From the NCBI RefSeq assembly GCF_014930365.1, contig NZ_JABXWI010000001.1:248001-312000 (forward strand): DNA of 64,000 nucleotides, written 5' to 3'. Position numbers and translations under genes: made by a program. Shown here in pieces: positions 25,651 through 34,886 of this stretch. The DNA is from Streptomyces caniscabiei. GTDB lineage: Bacteria; Actinomycetota; Actinomycetes; Streptomycetales; Streptomycetaceae. The notes under the pieces were generated by a model. It was not told the origin of the DNA, searched no databases, and saw nothing but the letters and a program-made list of their open reading frames with translations. How positions within the stretch are numbered: the first letter of the stretch is position 1; each line of letters opens with the position of its first letter.

Positions 25651-25854
25651 TCAGCTCCCTGCTCCGTCGTCAGCCGGGGGCACCGGCCAAGACGTGTCAG
25701 CGGCCCGCGCCAGTGTCGTCGACTCCACCACCGCCGGCCAACTGGTGTCCGCGCGAGCGTCACCCTTCGCATCGGAGAGACCGCTCAGCGCTCCGAACAC
25801 GGCAACGGTGGAGAAGGCGGCGACAAGCACCGAGCGAAGCATTCTCTTGCGCAT
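25651..25854 (-). CDS. 67-aa secreted peptide with duplicated DTSWP motif
   Basis: A Sec signal (MRKRMLRSVLVAAFSTVAVF, cleavage near GLSDA) precedes a mature part of about 38 residues in which ARADTSWPA and ARAADTSWPV repeat 17 residues apart. Nothing else is recognised. A longer frame upstream exists, but this ATG begins the signal peptide. It lies head-to-head with the first LuxR-type gene (133-bp divergent region) and is coupled to the Rieske-like gene. A peptide-signal role is possible but is inference only. Confidence 0.6.
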   Translation of the reverse strand: MRKRMLRSVLVAAFSTVAVFGALSGLSDAKGDARADTSWPAVVESTTLARAADTSWPVPPADDGAGS

Positions 25855-25987
25855 AGTCGGCTTCGTCCTCACTTGAAGGTCCCTCTTCCCCCGTCGAGTA
25901 CGACGATGGCTCATTCGGGCACGTCATGGCCACATAATCGATGCATCATGTTCCTGCATGTTCAGGACCCTGGGGGGTGGAGATTTG

Positions 25988-26974
25988 GTGGAAAATCGGG
26001 TTGAAGCGATACATCCCCACACGGTGGCTGATCTGTGCGACGAGGGAGCACGTCTCTACGCACACGCACTGCGGACGGGACGCATCGCACGCGAGGAGGT
26101 GGAGTCCGCCCCCTGCCTCATGGAGTTCCCCCTGCTCCATCCCGACCCTGATGACGCAGGCTGGCTCCGTCCCGTTCCCCCATCGGTCGCACTGGCCCAG
26201 CGGCTCAACCCGATAGAGCGCGAGATCGCCGAACAGCGGCGCCGGTCGATCGAGCTCAGCGACGCCTTCGAACCCTTCATGGCACTCAGCGCCCAGGTGT
26301 CGGCCCCGACGCACGCGATCAGAGTGCTGGAAGGCGGCGAGCAGATCCAGACGGCTCTGAACCTGGCCACCGCCGAGTGCCAGATCGAGGTGCTGACGGT
26401 CCAGCCGAGCAACCGCATATCGGAGCGCAACCTGCTCCAGGGTCTCGAACGTGACAGACCGTTGATCGAACGTGGTGTGCGGATCCGCACGCTGTATCAA
26501 CACACGGCCCGGCACAACCCGGAGAAGCTGGCCTACGTGGCGCGGCTGTCCGACGGCAAGGTGGAGTACCGCACCATCGACGAGTTGGTCGAGCGCCTCA
26601 TCATCTGCGACGACACCGTGGCCTTCATCCCCACCCGCGACGACCAGCAGGTCGCCCTGGAACTCAGACATCCGGGCCTCGTGCGCTACCTGGTCAAGGT
26701 CTTCGAGTTCATGTGGGGCCGCGCCGTCCCCCTGACCGCCGGCGCCCCGTACGAGACGGCCCCCGACGGCATCACGGACATCCAGCACTCCATCGCCAAG
26801 CTCCTCGTCGAAGGCCACGTGGACGAGGCCATAGCGCGCCGCCTGGGCATGAACGTCCGCACCTGCCGCGCCCACATAGCCAAACTGGCGACCGCGCTGG
26901 GCAGCGGCAGCAGGGCCCAACTCGGCTATCTGATCGCGCAGTCGGGGATCCTGGAGCAGGGGGAGAGCCACTGA
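25988..26974 (+). CDS. LuxR-type regulator with TrmB/PLD-like sensor, paralogue A
   Basis: A 328-aa regulator. The N-terminus has LCDEGARLYAHALRTGRI and SAPCLMEFPLLHPDPDDAGW. A central TrmB/phospholipase-D-like fold follows (IEVLTVQPSNR, then VRIRTLYQHTAR and YRTIDELVERLIICDDTVAF), and a C-terminal LuxR HTH (GHVDEAIARRLGMNVRTCRA). The ligand is unknown. The GTG at 25988 has GGAG upstream. The divergent region contains GATGCATC and repeated TGCATG/GTTC strings that may be operators. Confidence 0.8.
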   Translation: MENRVEAIHPHTVADLCDEGARLYAHALRTGRIAREEVESAPCLMEFPLLHPDPDDAGWLRPVPPSVALAQRLNPIEREIAEQRRRSIELSDAFEPFMALSAQVSAPTHAIRVLEGGEQIQTALNLATAECQIEVLTVQPSNRISERNLLQGLERDRPLIERGVRIRTLYQHTARHNPEKLAYVARLSDGKVEYRTIDELVERLIICDDTVAFIPTRDDQQVALELRHPGLVRYLVKVFEFMWGRAVPLTAGAPYETAPDGITDIQHSIAKLLVEGHVDEAIARRLGMNVRTCRAHIAKLATALGSGSRAQLGYLIAQSGILEQGESH

Positions 26975-26996
26975 CGGGCGAGGGAGGCGAGTACGG

Positions 26997-27983
26997 GTGA
27001 CCAGCGAGGTCCACGGGCATCGGGTCGACGAACTGTGCGCAGCCGGCCTTGAGTTGTACGCACGAGCCCTGCGGGACGGCCGGGTGCGCGGCGAGGAGGC
27101 GACAGCGGCACCCTGTCTGGTCCAGGCCGGACTGCTGCACCCGGCGATGGAGGACCCGTCCTGGCTGGAGCCGGCGGCCCCGGCGACCGCCCTGCACAGA
27201 CTGCTGCGCGACATCGAGGACAGGGTTACCGAGGAACGGCGCCGTGAGGAGCGGTTGGCGACAGCCTTCGAGCCGCTGCTGCGGATCGCGGAGCGCCGGA
27301 CCGCCCCGGCGGATGGCAGCCCCCCTGCGATCACCGTGCTCAGCGGCAAGGAGCGGATCAACACCGCCATCACCGAGGCCATGGCAGGAGCCACGCAGGA
27401 ACTCCTCTGCATCCAGCCGCACACCAACTACCACGGGCAACCCGCCCCGCACGCCGTCGCCTTCGAGCGTGACCAGTCCCTGCTGGACCGGGGTGCGCGT
27501 ATCCGCACCCTCTACCCGCACACGCTCCGCCACGCCCCCATGGCCATGGCCCGCTACGAACAATTACGGGGCGACGTCGAGGCCCGCACGCTCGACGAGG
27601 TCACCGACCGCCTCATCCTCATCGATCGTTCGGTGGCCTTCATCCCCGCCAGCAGCGACCTGACCATGGCTCTGGAGATCCGTCATCCCGCGCTGATCGC
27701 CTTCTGCGCCACCACCTTCGACCGCCTCTGGCACCTGGCCACACCCATGTACCCCGAGACCGTCCAGCTGCCCGTGATCGACGGCATCACCCCACGCCAA
27801 CGCGCCATCGCCCGCCTCCTGGTGCAGGGCCACACCGACACGTCCATCGCCGACCGGCTCGGCCTCAACGTCCGCACCGCCCGCCTCCACATCGCCAAAC
27901 TCGCCGCGCAGCTCGGGAGTGAGAGCCGGGCTCAGCTGGGCTATCTCATCGGACGGTCGGGGATTCTGGAGCAGGAGCCGTAG
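26997..27983 (+). CDS. LuxR-type regulator with TrmB/PLD-like sensor, paralogue B
   Basis: 328 aa with the same three-part layout as paralogue A: ELCAAGLELYARALRDGRV, then LLCIQPHTNYHG, RIRTLYPHTLRH, DEVTDRLILIDRSVAFIP, and the HTH GHTDTSIADRLGLNVRTARL. It follows A after 22 bp on the same strand and probably shares its transcript, suggesting heteromeric or hierarchical control. Its 3' end overlaps the convergent paralogue C by 38 bp. Confidence 0.8.
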   Translation: MTSEVHGHRVDELCAAGLELYARALRDGRVRGEEATAAPCLVQAGLLHPAMEDPSWLEPAAPATALHRLLRDIEDRVTEERRREERLATAFEPLLRIAERRTAPADGSPPAITVLSGKERINTAITEAMAGATQELLCIQPHTNYHGQPAPHAVAFERDQSLLDRGARIRTLYPHTLRHAPMAMARYEQLRGDVEARTLDEVTDRLILIDRSVAFIPASSDLTMALEIRHPALIAFCATTFDRLWHLATPMYPETVQLPVIDGITPRQRAIARLLVQGHTDTSIADRLGLNVRTARLHIAKLAAQLGSESRAQLGYLIGRSGILEQEP

Positions 27984-29058
27984 AGGCGGTAGAGGCAGTA
28001 GGGGTAGTTGGGGCGGTGGAGGCCGTAGGAGTCGCGGGGGTTGGGGGCGGCAGGGACGCAAGGTCGGCCGGGGAGGAGCGGGGCGGGCCGTCGAGGCCGG
28101 CCTCGGCGATGCGGACGCCCAACTGCGTACGGCTGGCCGCGCCGAGGCGTTCGGAGAGGCGGGCGATATGGGCCCGGCAGGTGCGGACGCTGATGCCGAG
28201 CCGCTCGGCGACCACCGCGTCCTGGTGGCCCTCCGCCAGCAGCGCCGCGATGGACCGCTCCCGGTGGGTGATGCCGGCGACGCCGGTCGACGGGAGGGAT
28301 GTGGCGAGCGGGACCCCGAGGCGCCAGAGGCGTTCGAAGACCGTGACCAGGTACTCCACCAGCGCGGGGTGGCGGATCTCCAGGGCCATGGTGCGGTCGG
28401 GGTTCGCGGGGATGAAGGCGACCGTGCGGTCGAAGACGATGAGGCGTTCCACGACCTCGTCCAGGGTGCGGGCCTCCGCCGACTCCCCCATCAGCTCCAT
28501 GTAGTTGTGCAGGCCCTGCCCGTGCCGGGCCACATGCGTGTACAGGTCCCGCATCCGCACACCCCGCCGGCACATCGCCAGCGCCCGGTGCAGCCCCTCG
28601 CGCAGCTCGTCCTCGCGCCGGATGCCGCCGGGCTGCACGGTCAGCACCTCGGTCGTACAGCGGTCGGTGGCCTCGTCGATCGCCGCCCGGATCCGGGACA
28701 GCCCGTCGAGCACCCGGATCGCCGTGCTCTCCGCCGCCTGCCGGGCCCGGGCGCCTCCGAGGCCCGCGTACCACTCCACGGCGTCCACCGCCGCGCCCAT
28801 CCGGGCCTGGCTGGCGCTGACCTCGGCGTGGACGCTGCGCAGCAGCCGGGTCATGACCTCCTGCGGCGCGGTGGGCACCAGCCAGCCCATGTCGTCGGGG
28901 TCGGGGTGCAGCAGGGCGAGTTCGAGCAGACAGGGCACGGTGTCGGCGTCCGCGCGCGGGATCCGGCCACGTCGTACGGCTCGGGAGTACACGCGGTCCC
29001 CGGCCGCGCAGAGCCGGTCGGCACCGTGCGGATGCTCCTCGGTCGCGTGCCCGGCCAT
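27946..29058 (-). CDS. LuxR-type regulator with TrmB/PLD-like sensor, paralogue C
   Basis: 370 aa: LCAAGDRVYSRAVRRGRIPR, LLELALLHPDPDDMGWL, EVLTVQPGGIRRE, MRDLYTHVARHGQGL, DEVVERLIVFDRTVAFIPAN and the HTH GHQDAVVAERLGISVRTCRA. It has a Pro/Thr/Ala-rich tail absent from A and B. The ATG at 29058 is chosen; a GTG at 29070 is an alternative. Convergent with B. Confidence 0.8.
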   Translation of the reverse strand: MAGHATEEHPHGADRLCAAGDRVYSRAVRRGRIPRADADTVPCLLELALLHPDPDDMGWLVPTAPQEVMTRLLRSVHAEVSASQARMGAAVDAVEWYAGLGGARARQAAESTAIRVLDGLSRIRAAIDEATDRCTTEVLTVQPGGIRREDELREGLHRALAMCRRGVRMRDLYTHVARHGQGLHNYMELMGESAEARTLDEVVERLIVFDRTVAFIPANPDRTMALEIRHPALVEYLVTVFERLWRLGVPLATSLPSTGVAGITHRERSIAALLAEGHQDAVVAERLGISVRTCRAHIARLSERLGAASRTQLGVRIAEAGLDGPPRSSPADLASLPPPTPATPTASTAPTTPTASTASTAPAPESPTVR

Positions 29059-29421
29059 CACCCAATTCACCCCCGGTTCCAGCCCTCTCGCAGCGCAACT
29101 ATGCGCGGCCCGCACCGGCTCCGCAACACGGCTGCGCCATGGTTATGCCCCCATAGCAGCGGTTGCGCCCGCGTTTCTCCACCCCTCAGGCAGTGCGCTC
29201 TGCAACAAGCTGAAGTCGACGTCGGAAGCGCCCCGCGCGCCAGGCGAACGGCAGGGCGGCGCGCGCAGACTCCGGTGACCGCTTCGGCGCGCGGTCGCAC
29301 CCCGCGTCCCCCGCCCCGCCGTACTTCAAACCCTCCGTTTCCGCAGGTCGTGGCCGTTCCCGCAAGATGCCGGAAACGCGCCGGTGATCAGGGTGTTACG
29401 GAGCGCGCTTACCGTCGGGCC
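29059..29421. other. Divergent intergenic region, no gene seen
   Basis: 363 bp between paralogue C and the ATP-grasp operon. It should hold both promoters, but I cannot assign either with confidence, and no gene is evident. Confidence 0.5.
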
Positions 29422-30966
29422 ATGGCGGACATATTTGACGCGTACGCGTTGGCCGACGCGTGGGACGAGATGTTCGAGCGGCCGGGTGAGGTCAGGGCCG
29501 CCTATGAGCCGGTGCTCGCGGCGCTCCAGCCGATCGAGCCGGCCGAACTGCGGTTCAGGGCGGACCAGATGGCCCGCGCGTTCACCGACCGGGGCGTGAC
29601 GTACGCCTTCGCAGGCGAGGAGAGACCCTGGCCGCTGGATCTGGTGCCGCGCATCCTGGACGCCCTGGAGTGGGACCTGATCCAGCGCGGAGTCGCCCAG
29701 CGCGTACGGGCGCTGGAGGCGTACCTCGCCGACGCCTACGGGCCCTGCCGGGCCTTCGAGGACGGGGTGGTGCCGTGGCGGCTGCTCCTCAACTCCCCCC
29801 ATTTCCACCGGGCCGCGCACGGCGTGGAGCCCCCGGGAGGGGTCCGTATCCATGTCGCCGGCATCGACCTCGTACGGGACGAGGCGGGCGACTTCCGGGT
29901 GCTGGAGGACAACGTCCGGGTGCCGTCCGGGGTGTCGTACGTCATCGAGAACCGGCGGGCGATGACCCGGGTGTTCCCGTCCCTCTTCGCCGAGCAGCAC
30001 GTGGTGCCCGTCGACGGCTACGCGCAGCGGCTGCTGGCCGCGCTGCGGGCCGCCGCGCCCGCCGGGATCGGCGATCCGCGCGTCGTCGTCCTCACCCCCG
30101 GCCCCAGCAACGCCGCCTACTTCGAACACGCCCTGCTGGCCCGGCTGATGGGCGTACAGCTGGTCGAGGGACACGACCTGGTCTGCCGGGCCAACCGGGT
30201 GTGGATGCGGACGACGCGCGGGGAGATGCCGGTCCATGTCGTATACCGGCGGCTCGACGACGACTTCCTCGATCCCCTCCACTTCCGGCCCGACTCGGTG
30301 ATCGGCTGCCCCGGCATCATGAGCGCCGCGATGGCGGGCAACGTGACGCTGGCGAACGCGGTCGGCAACGGCATCGCGGACGACAAGCTCCTCTACACCT
30401 ACGTCCCCGACCTCATCCGCTACTACCTCTCCGAGGAACCGATTCTCCCGAACGTGGAGTCCTTCCGGCCGGACGAGCCCGGCCAGTTGGAGGCGGTCCT
30501 CGACCAGCTCGACCAGCTGGTGATCAAGCCGGTCGACGGGGCCGGCGGGCAGGGCATCGTCATCGGGCCGAAGGCGGACCGGGAGACACTGGAACGCACC
30601 CGGCAGGCCGTGGCCGCCGATCCGCGCGGCTGGATCGCGCAGCGGCCGGTCGCCCTGTCCACCTCCCCCACCCTCGCCGGCGAGCGGATGGCCCCGCGCC
30701 ACATCGACCTGCGGCCCTTCGCCGTCAACGACGGCAGCGATGTCTGGGTCCTGCCCGGCGGGCTGACCCGTGTCGCCCTCCAGGAGGGCAACCTCATCGT
30801 CAACTCCAGCCAGGGCGGCGGCTCCAAGGACACCTGGGTGCTCGCCGAGGGCCCCGCCGAGCAGCGCCCCGAGGAGCCCGGCGGCCCGCTCCCGCAGAAG
30901 GCGCCGCGCCAGCTCGGACCCGACGGCACCCGCGCGGTCGTCCAGGAAGGAGCGCAGCAGCAGTGA
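29422..30966 (+). CDS. Circularly permuted type 2 ATP-grasp protein
   Basis: A 514-aa protein of the DUF404/DUF407 circularly permuted ATP-grasp family: DNVRVPSGVSYVIENRRAMT, VVVLTPGPSNAAYFEHALLA, GTDSV-like VIGCPGIMSA, QLVIKPVDGAGGQGIVIGP and ERMAPRHIDLRPFAVNDG. These enzymes are predicted amide- or peptide-bond ligases. The frame is open far upstream, but the domain begins at the ATG at 29422 (MADIFDAYALADAWDEMFER). The stop overlaps the alpha-E gene start by 4 bp. Confidence 0.9.
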   Translation: MADIFDAYALADAWDEMFERPGEVRAAYEPVLAALQPIEPAELRFRADQMARAFTDRGVTYAFAGEERPWPLDLVPRILDALEWDLIQRGVAQRVRALEAYLADAYGPCRAFEDGVVPWRLLLNSPHFHRAAHGVEPPGGVRIHVAGIDLVRDEAGDFRVLEDNVRVPSGVSYVIENRRAMTRVFPSLFAEQHVVPVDGYAQRLLAALRAAAPAGIGDPRVVVLTPGPSNAAYFEHALLARLMGVQLVEGHDLVCRANRVWMRTTRGEMPVHVVYRRLDDDFLDPLHFRPDSVIGCPGIMSAAMAGNVTLANAVGNGIADDKLLYTYVPDLIRYYLSEEPILPNVESFRPDEPGQLEAVLDQLDQLVIKPVDGAGGQGIVIGPKADRETLERTRQAVAADPRGWIAQRPVALSTSPTLAGERMAPRHIDLRPFAVNDGSDVWVLPGGLTRVALQEGNLIVNSSQGGGSKDTWVLAEGPAEQRPEEPGGPLPQKAPRQLGPDGTRAVVQEGAQQQ

Positions 30967-31898
30967 ACGACGTGATCCTCTCCCGGATAGCCGAGGCCCT
31001 GACCTGGACGGGACGGTACGTGGAACGGGCCGACGCGACCGGCCGCATCCTCGACGCCTACCTCCACCGCCTCCTGGAGGACCCCTGGCGCGACGAGGAC
31101 GCCGCCTGCCGCTCGCTCTACGCGATCCTCGGCGTCGACGCGCCCGACCGGCACTGCGACATGCAGCAGGTGCTGGACCGGCTGGCCTTCGACGCCCGCT
31201 CGACGGGATCGATCGAGGGCGCGCTCGGGGCGGCCCGGCTGAACGCCCGCAGCGCCCGCGAGGCGGTGTCGTCGGAGATGTGGGAGTGCCTGAACTCCAC
31301 CTGGCACGCGCTCGCCGACCAGCGCACGGCCGCGCGCCGCACGGGCGGCCCGTACGCGTATCTGGAGCTGGTACGGCGTCGCGCGGCCCTCTTCTTCGGG
31401 CTCGCGGACTCCACGATGAGCCGGGACGACAGCTGGCGTTTCGTGGTGCTGGGCCGCAGCCTGGAGCGGGTGGACATGACGGTGCGGCTGCTGTCGGTAC
31501 GGGTGCTGGACGCGGCGCACGCGCCGGACTGGCCGACCCTGCTGAGCGCGAGCGGCGCCGACGAGGCGTACGCGCGGGTGCACGGCGGCTTCGGCGACAG
31601 CCCCAAGGTGGCGGAGTTCCTGCTCCTGGACCGCGACTTCCCGCGCTCGGCGCTGCACGCCCTCACCACGGCGGAGGAGTGCCTGGCGGCGCTGGGCCGG
31701 CCCCGCCAGGACCCGGCCCGGCGTCCGATCGGCGCCCTGCGCACCCACCTCGAATACCTCGACTCCGAGTCGCTGGAGGCCGGGCTGCCGGCGCTGCTGC
31801 GCGACCTCCAGCAGGCGTGCATGGCCTCGGCGGAGGCGGTCGCCGAGAAGTTCTTCCCGTACCAGGGGCCCGTCGAATGGGCCCAGGAAGGCGCGTGA
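30963..31898 (+). CDS. Alpha-E domain protein (DUF403)
   Basis: A 311-aa all-helical protein: VILSRIAEALTWTGRYVERA, MWECLNSTWHAL, FFGLADSTMSRDDSWRFVVL and GRSLERVDMTVRLLSVR are diagnostic of the alpha-E family. It always accompanies the permuted ATP-grasp protein; its biochemical role is unknown. Coupled by GTGA overlaps on both sides (30963 and 31895). Confidence 0.92.
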   Translation: MNDVILSRIAEALTWTGRYVERADATGRILDAYLHRLLEDPWRDEDAACRSLYAILGVDAPDRHCDMQQVLDRLAFDARSTGSIEGALGAARLNARSAREAVSSEMWECLNSTWHALADQRTAARRTGGPYAYLELVRRRAALFFGLADSTMSRDDSWRFVVLGRSLERVDMTVRLLSVRVLDAAHAPDWPTLLSASGADEAYARVHGGFGDSPKVAEFLLLDRDFPRSALHALTTAEECLAALGRPRQDPARRPIGALRTHLEYLDSESLEAGLPALLRDLQQACMASAEAVAEKFFPYQGPVEWAQEGA

Positions 31899-32791
31899 GC
31901 ACGATGAACCTGCCCGCAACGGCCGCGACAGCCGCGACGGCTCCTCGGGCGACCCGGCGTCTGCGCATCCGGCACACGACCCGCGTCGCGTACGCCCAGC
32001 CCGCAGCCTCCTCCCACAACGAGGTCCGCATGACGCCGCTGACGCTGCCGGGCCAGACCACGCTGGACGCCCGGGTCCTGGTCAACCCCTCCACGCCCAC
32101 CTGGTCGTACTGGGACTACTGGGGCACCCAGGTCACCGGCTTCGACCTCATCGAGCCGCACTCCGATCTGACGATCACCGCGACCAGCCTGGTGGAGACG
32201 AGCCCGCCCGAGCCGCTGCCGGACGCGCCGGACCGGGCGGAGATCCGCCGGGCGAGCGCCGACTCCCGCCTCCTGGAGTACCTGACGGCGACGGGCCGTA
32301 CGACGCTGCCGCAGGATCTGTTGGACCGGGCCCGGGAGGCGTCGGAGGGGCTCTCCGCGCACGGGACGGCGGTGGCGGTCTCGGCCCTGGTCGCCGACCG
32401 TGTCGCGTACGTGCCGGGCGCGACCGGTGTGCACACCAGCGCGGCGGAGGCGTGGGAGCAGGGGGCCGGTGTCTGCCAGGACATCGCCCACCTCACCCTC
32501 GGCATGCTCCGCTCCCTCGGCCTGCCCGCCCGCTATGTCTCCGGCTACCTCCACCCGGAACGCGAGGCCGAACTCCACCGCCCCGTCGCCGGCCAGAGCC
32601 ACGCCTGGGTCGAGTACTGGGCGGGCGACTGGACCGGCTACGACCCCACCAACCGCGTCCCCGCCGACGAGTCCCACGTCATCGTCGGCCGAGGCCGCGA
32701 CTACGACGACGTGACCCCCCACAAGGGCATCTACCGAGGCGTGGCGGGAGGCCCTCCGGAGGTGACGATCGAGTTCACGCGGGTGGCGTGA
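31895..32791 (+). CDS. Bacterial transglutaminase-like cysteine peptidase-fold protein
   Basis: A 298-aa protein with an N-terminal transglutaminase-associated beta domain (LRIRHTTRVAYAQPAASSHN) and a papain-fold core: catalytic Cys in GAGVCQDIAHLTLGMLR, His in QSHAWVEYW, Asp in WTGYDPTN. All three catalytic residues are present. It is the third member of the ATP-grasp/alpha-E/transglutaminase operon, which is thought to make or break isopeptide bonds. The Anbu proteasome-like peptidase found with some such operons is not seen here. The GTG at 31895 overlaps the upstream stop; an ATG at 31904 is possible. Confidence 0.92.
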   Translation: MSTMNLPATAATAATAPRATRRLRIRHTTRVAYAQPAASSHNEVRMTPLTLPGQTTLDARVLVNPSTPTWSYWDYWGTQVTGFDLIEPHSDLTITATSLVETSPPEPLPDAPDRAEIRRASADSRLLEYLTATGRTTLPQDLLDRAREASEGLSAHGTAVAVSALVADRVAYVPGATGVHTSAAEAWEQGAGVCQDIAHLTLGMLRSLGLPARYVSGYLHPEREAELHRPVAGQSHAWVEYWAGDWTGYDPTNRVPADESHVIVGRGRDYDDVTPHKGIYRGVAGGPPEVTIEFTRVA

Positions 32792-32797
32792 GGGGGC

Positions 32798-33343
32798 TCA
32801 GTACTCCTCCTCCGGCTCCTCCCGGGCGTAGTCGGTCAGGACGCAGCCGGCCTCGCCCTTGTCCTGTCGGTAGGTGCTGGGTATCTCGACGCCCGGATCG
32901 CAGACGAGGTAGACCAGGCCCGCGTCGAGGAGGGTTTTGGCGGTCTTGTCGTCGTCGGCGTCGACGGCGAAGTTCATGCCGACCATGAGGCCGGCGTCAT
33001 TCGCGATCTCGGAGTTCACCACGTCCTTCTGGAAGTCGCCCAAGCTGCCGAAGTGCACGAAGTCCATGTCGGTGTTCTCGCTGACGTCGCACTCGCCCGC
33101 GCTGTCGACGGCATAGCTGACCTCGGCGCGGAATTCCTGCAGATCGTCACCCACGTAGTAGTCGATGTCCTCACACCCGACGTGCTCGTCCAGGAAGCCC
33201 GCGACCGCCGTCGCGTCCTTGGCCATGGGAAGCATCTCGTCGTCGTCACCGCAGGCGGAGACGGTGAGGGTGAGCAGCAGGGCGCAGGCGGACGCGGCCA
33301 GGACGGCAGACGTACGGCGGCGGGTGGGTGCATGGGTGCGCAA
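32798..33343 (-). CDS. Secreted lipoprotein related to the one at 51.7 kb
   Basis: A 181-aa protein with a Tat- or Sec-type signal and the lipobox TVSAC near residue 31. The mature part is very acidic. Its C-terminus (TAKTLLDAGLVYLVCDPG, then GCVLTDYA) matches that of the lipoprotein at 51703-52368 (SKTLLEAGMLMENCDPR, GCVLTNFV), so the two are paralogues with four conserved cysteines. Function is unknown. It ends 7 bp from the convergent transglutaminase gene. Confidence 0.8.
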   Translation of the reverse strand: MRTHAPTRRRTSAVLAASACALLLTLTVSACGDDDEMLPMAKDATAVAGFLDEHVGCEDIDYYVGDDLQEFRAEVSYAVDSAGECDVSENTDMDFVHFGSLGDFQKDVVNSEIANDAGLMVGMNFAVDADDDKTAKTLLDAGLVYLVCDPGVEIPSTYRQDKGEAGCVLTDYAREEPEEEY

Positions 33344-33403
33344 GGGAGGTCCTCTGGGGATCCGGGAGAGCGGAACGTGAGCGGGGGCGGGGCGGGGTGG
33401 GGC

Positions 33404-33559
33404 TCAGAAGACCGGCGCGGGCGTGGGTGCCCTGCCGCTGAGCCGCACGACGGCGGACACCGCCGTGGCAGGCGCCGTCGTGGCAGGCGCCGTCGCGGCG
33501 CGGCATGCGGCGGCGGTGTGCTCACGCGGCATGCGGATGTACCCGTTGCTCTGAGGCAT
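33404..33559 (-). CDS. Possible 51-aa Ala/Thr-rich small protein
   Basis: Starts MPQSNGYIRMPREHTAAACR and continues with a hydrophobic Ala/Thr/Val stretch. Codon use is compatible with coding, and it lies in the 385-bp gap between the lipoprotein and the sugar-binding protein genes. No ribosome site is clear. This could equally be chance; nothing else is seen in the gap. Confidence 0.3.
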   Translation of the reverse strand: MPQSNGYIRMPREHTAAACRAATAPATTAPATAVSAVVRLSGRAPTPAPVF

Positions 33560-33728
33560 GCGACAGTCGTCCCCCGTGATCACGACATGACAAGGCGTAA
33601 CCCTAGACCATGGGGATCGGCCGCCCGGCACAGCGGTACGGCCCGGCAGGGCCACCGCCGGCACCGGGGCCGTGCGGCGGCCCTGCCGGGCCGTGGGCGT
33701 GGAGGGGGAGCCCCGGAGGGCTCGGGTG

Positions 33729-34886
33729 TTACTTCAGGTTGACCGCGTCGCAGTCGGACTTGAACTCGGCGGTGCAGATCTGCTTGACGGTGTAGATGCC
33801 GTCGGCGATGACCGTGTCCGCGATGTTGTTCTTGGTGAGGGCGACCGGGGGCACCAGCTGGGCCGGGATCTTCTTGGTGGTCGGGGAGTCGACGCTGTCC
33901 TTGGCGAGGGCGTCGAACTCGATGGAGCGGCCCTGGACCTTGGCGACGGCCATCTCGGCGGCGGCGCTCGCCTGCGTCGGGAACGACTTGTACACGGTCA
34001 TGTACTGGTCGCCCGAGAGGATCCGCTGCACCGCGTCCAGGTCGGCGTCCTGCCCGGTGACCGGCGGCACCTTGGCGACGCCGGCGGTCTTCAGCACGTC
34101 GATCACGGCGCCGGCGATGCCGTCGTTGGCCGCGTAGACCGCGTCGATGTTGTCGGCACCGAGCTTGGCGACCGCCTGCTCCATGTTGACCTTGGCGACC
34201 TTCGGGTCCCAGTCCTTGGTGTCGAACGTCTCGGAGATCGTCACCTTGTCCTGGAGCTCGGAGAGCGCGCCCTCCTTGAACATGGCGGCGTTCGGGTCCG
34301 AGGGCGACCCGTTCATCATGACGATCTTGTTGGCGGCGCTGTCACCGAGGTCCTCGACCAGCGAGCGTCCCTGCACCTGCCCGACGAGTTCGTTGTCGAA
34401 GGAGACATAGCCGTCGATCGGGCCCTCGGCCAGCCGGTCGTACGCGATCACGGGGATGCCCGCGTCGTCCGCCTTCTGCACGGCGGGCGCGACGGCCTTG
34501 GAGTCCACGGCGTCGACGATGAGGATGTCGACCTTGTCCGCGACCATCTGCTCGATCTGGCTGTTCTGGGTCTCCGGGTCCTTCTCCGCGTTGGCGTACT
34601 TGGTCACGCCCTTGTTGTCGGTGAGCTCGGCGATCTTCTTCTTGATGTTGGGGTAGTCGAACTGCTCGTACCGCTTGGTGTCCTTGTCGGGGAACAGCAC
34701 ACCCACCGTGATGTCGTCGCCCTTCGTGGGGCTCGCCTCCGCGCTGTCGCCGATGTCCGAGACCCCGCAGGAGGCGATGGAGACGGCCGCCGCCGAGGCG
34801 ACGAGGGCGGTGGCGGTACGGCGCAGAACAGTGGTGCGACGACGTATACGGGTGCTGGGGGTGGTGCTGGTGGTACGGGCGTTCAC
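33729..34886 (-). CDS. Sugar ABC transporter substrate-binding lipoprotein (XylF/ChvE type)
   Basis: A 385-aa periplasmic-binding-protein type 1 lipoprotein. The lipobox is SIASC near residue 41. Family blocks are ITVGVLFPDKDTKRYEQFD, VDILIVDAVDSKAVAPAV, PVIAYDRLAEGP and AVYAANDGIAGAVIDVLK. Xylose or related pentoses are likely ligands. The GTG at 34886 has GGAAGG upstream. No ATPase or permease genes follow, so it is an orphan that must use a transporter encoded elsewhere. Confidence 0.9.
   Translation of the reverse strand: MNARTTSTTPSTRIRRRTTVLRRTATALVASAAAVSIASCGVSDIGDSAEASPTKGDDITVGVLFPDKDTKRYEQFDYPNIKKKIAELTDNKGVTKYANAEKDPETQNSQIEQMVADKVDILIVDAVDSKAVAPAVQKADDAGIPVIAYDRLAEGPIDGYVSFDNELVGQVQGRSLVEDLGDSAANKIVMMNGSPSDPNAAMFKEGALSELQDKVTISETFDTKDWDPKVAKVNMEQAVAKLGADNIDAVYAANDGIAGAVIDVLKTAGVAKVPPVTGQDADLDAVQRILSGDQYMTVYKSFPTQASAAAEMAVAKVQGRSIEFDALAKDSVDSPTTKKIPAQLVPPVALTKNNIADTVIADGIYTVKQICTAEFKSDCDAVNLK

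Noticed and set aside
27919..29421. In-frame 5' extension of the ATP-grasp gene by 500 codons
   Set aside because: It lies antisense to LuxR paralogue C and shows no homology; the family begins at the ATG at 29422.
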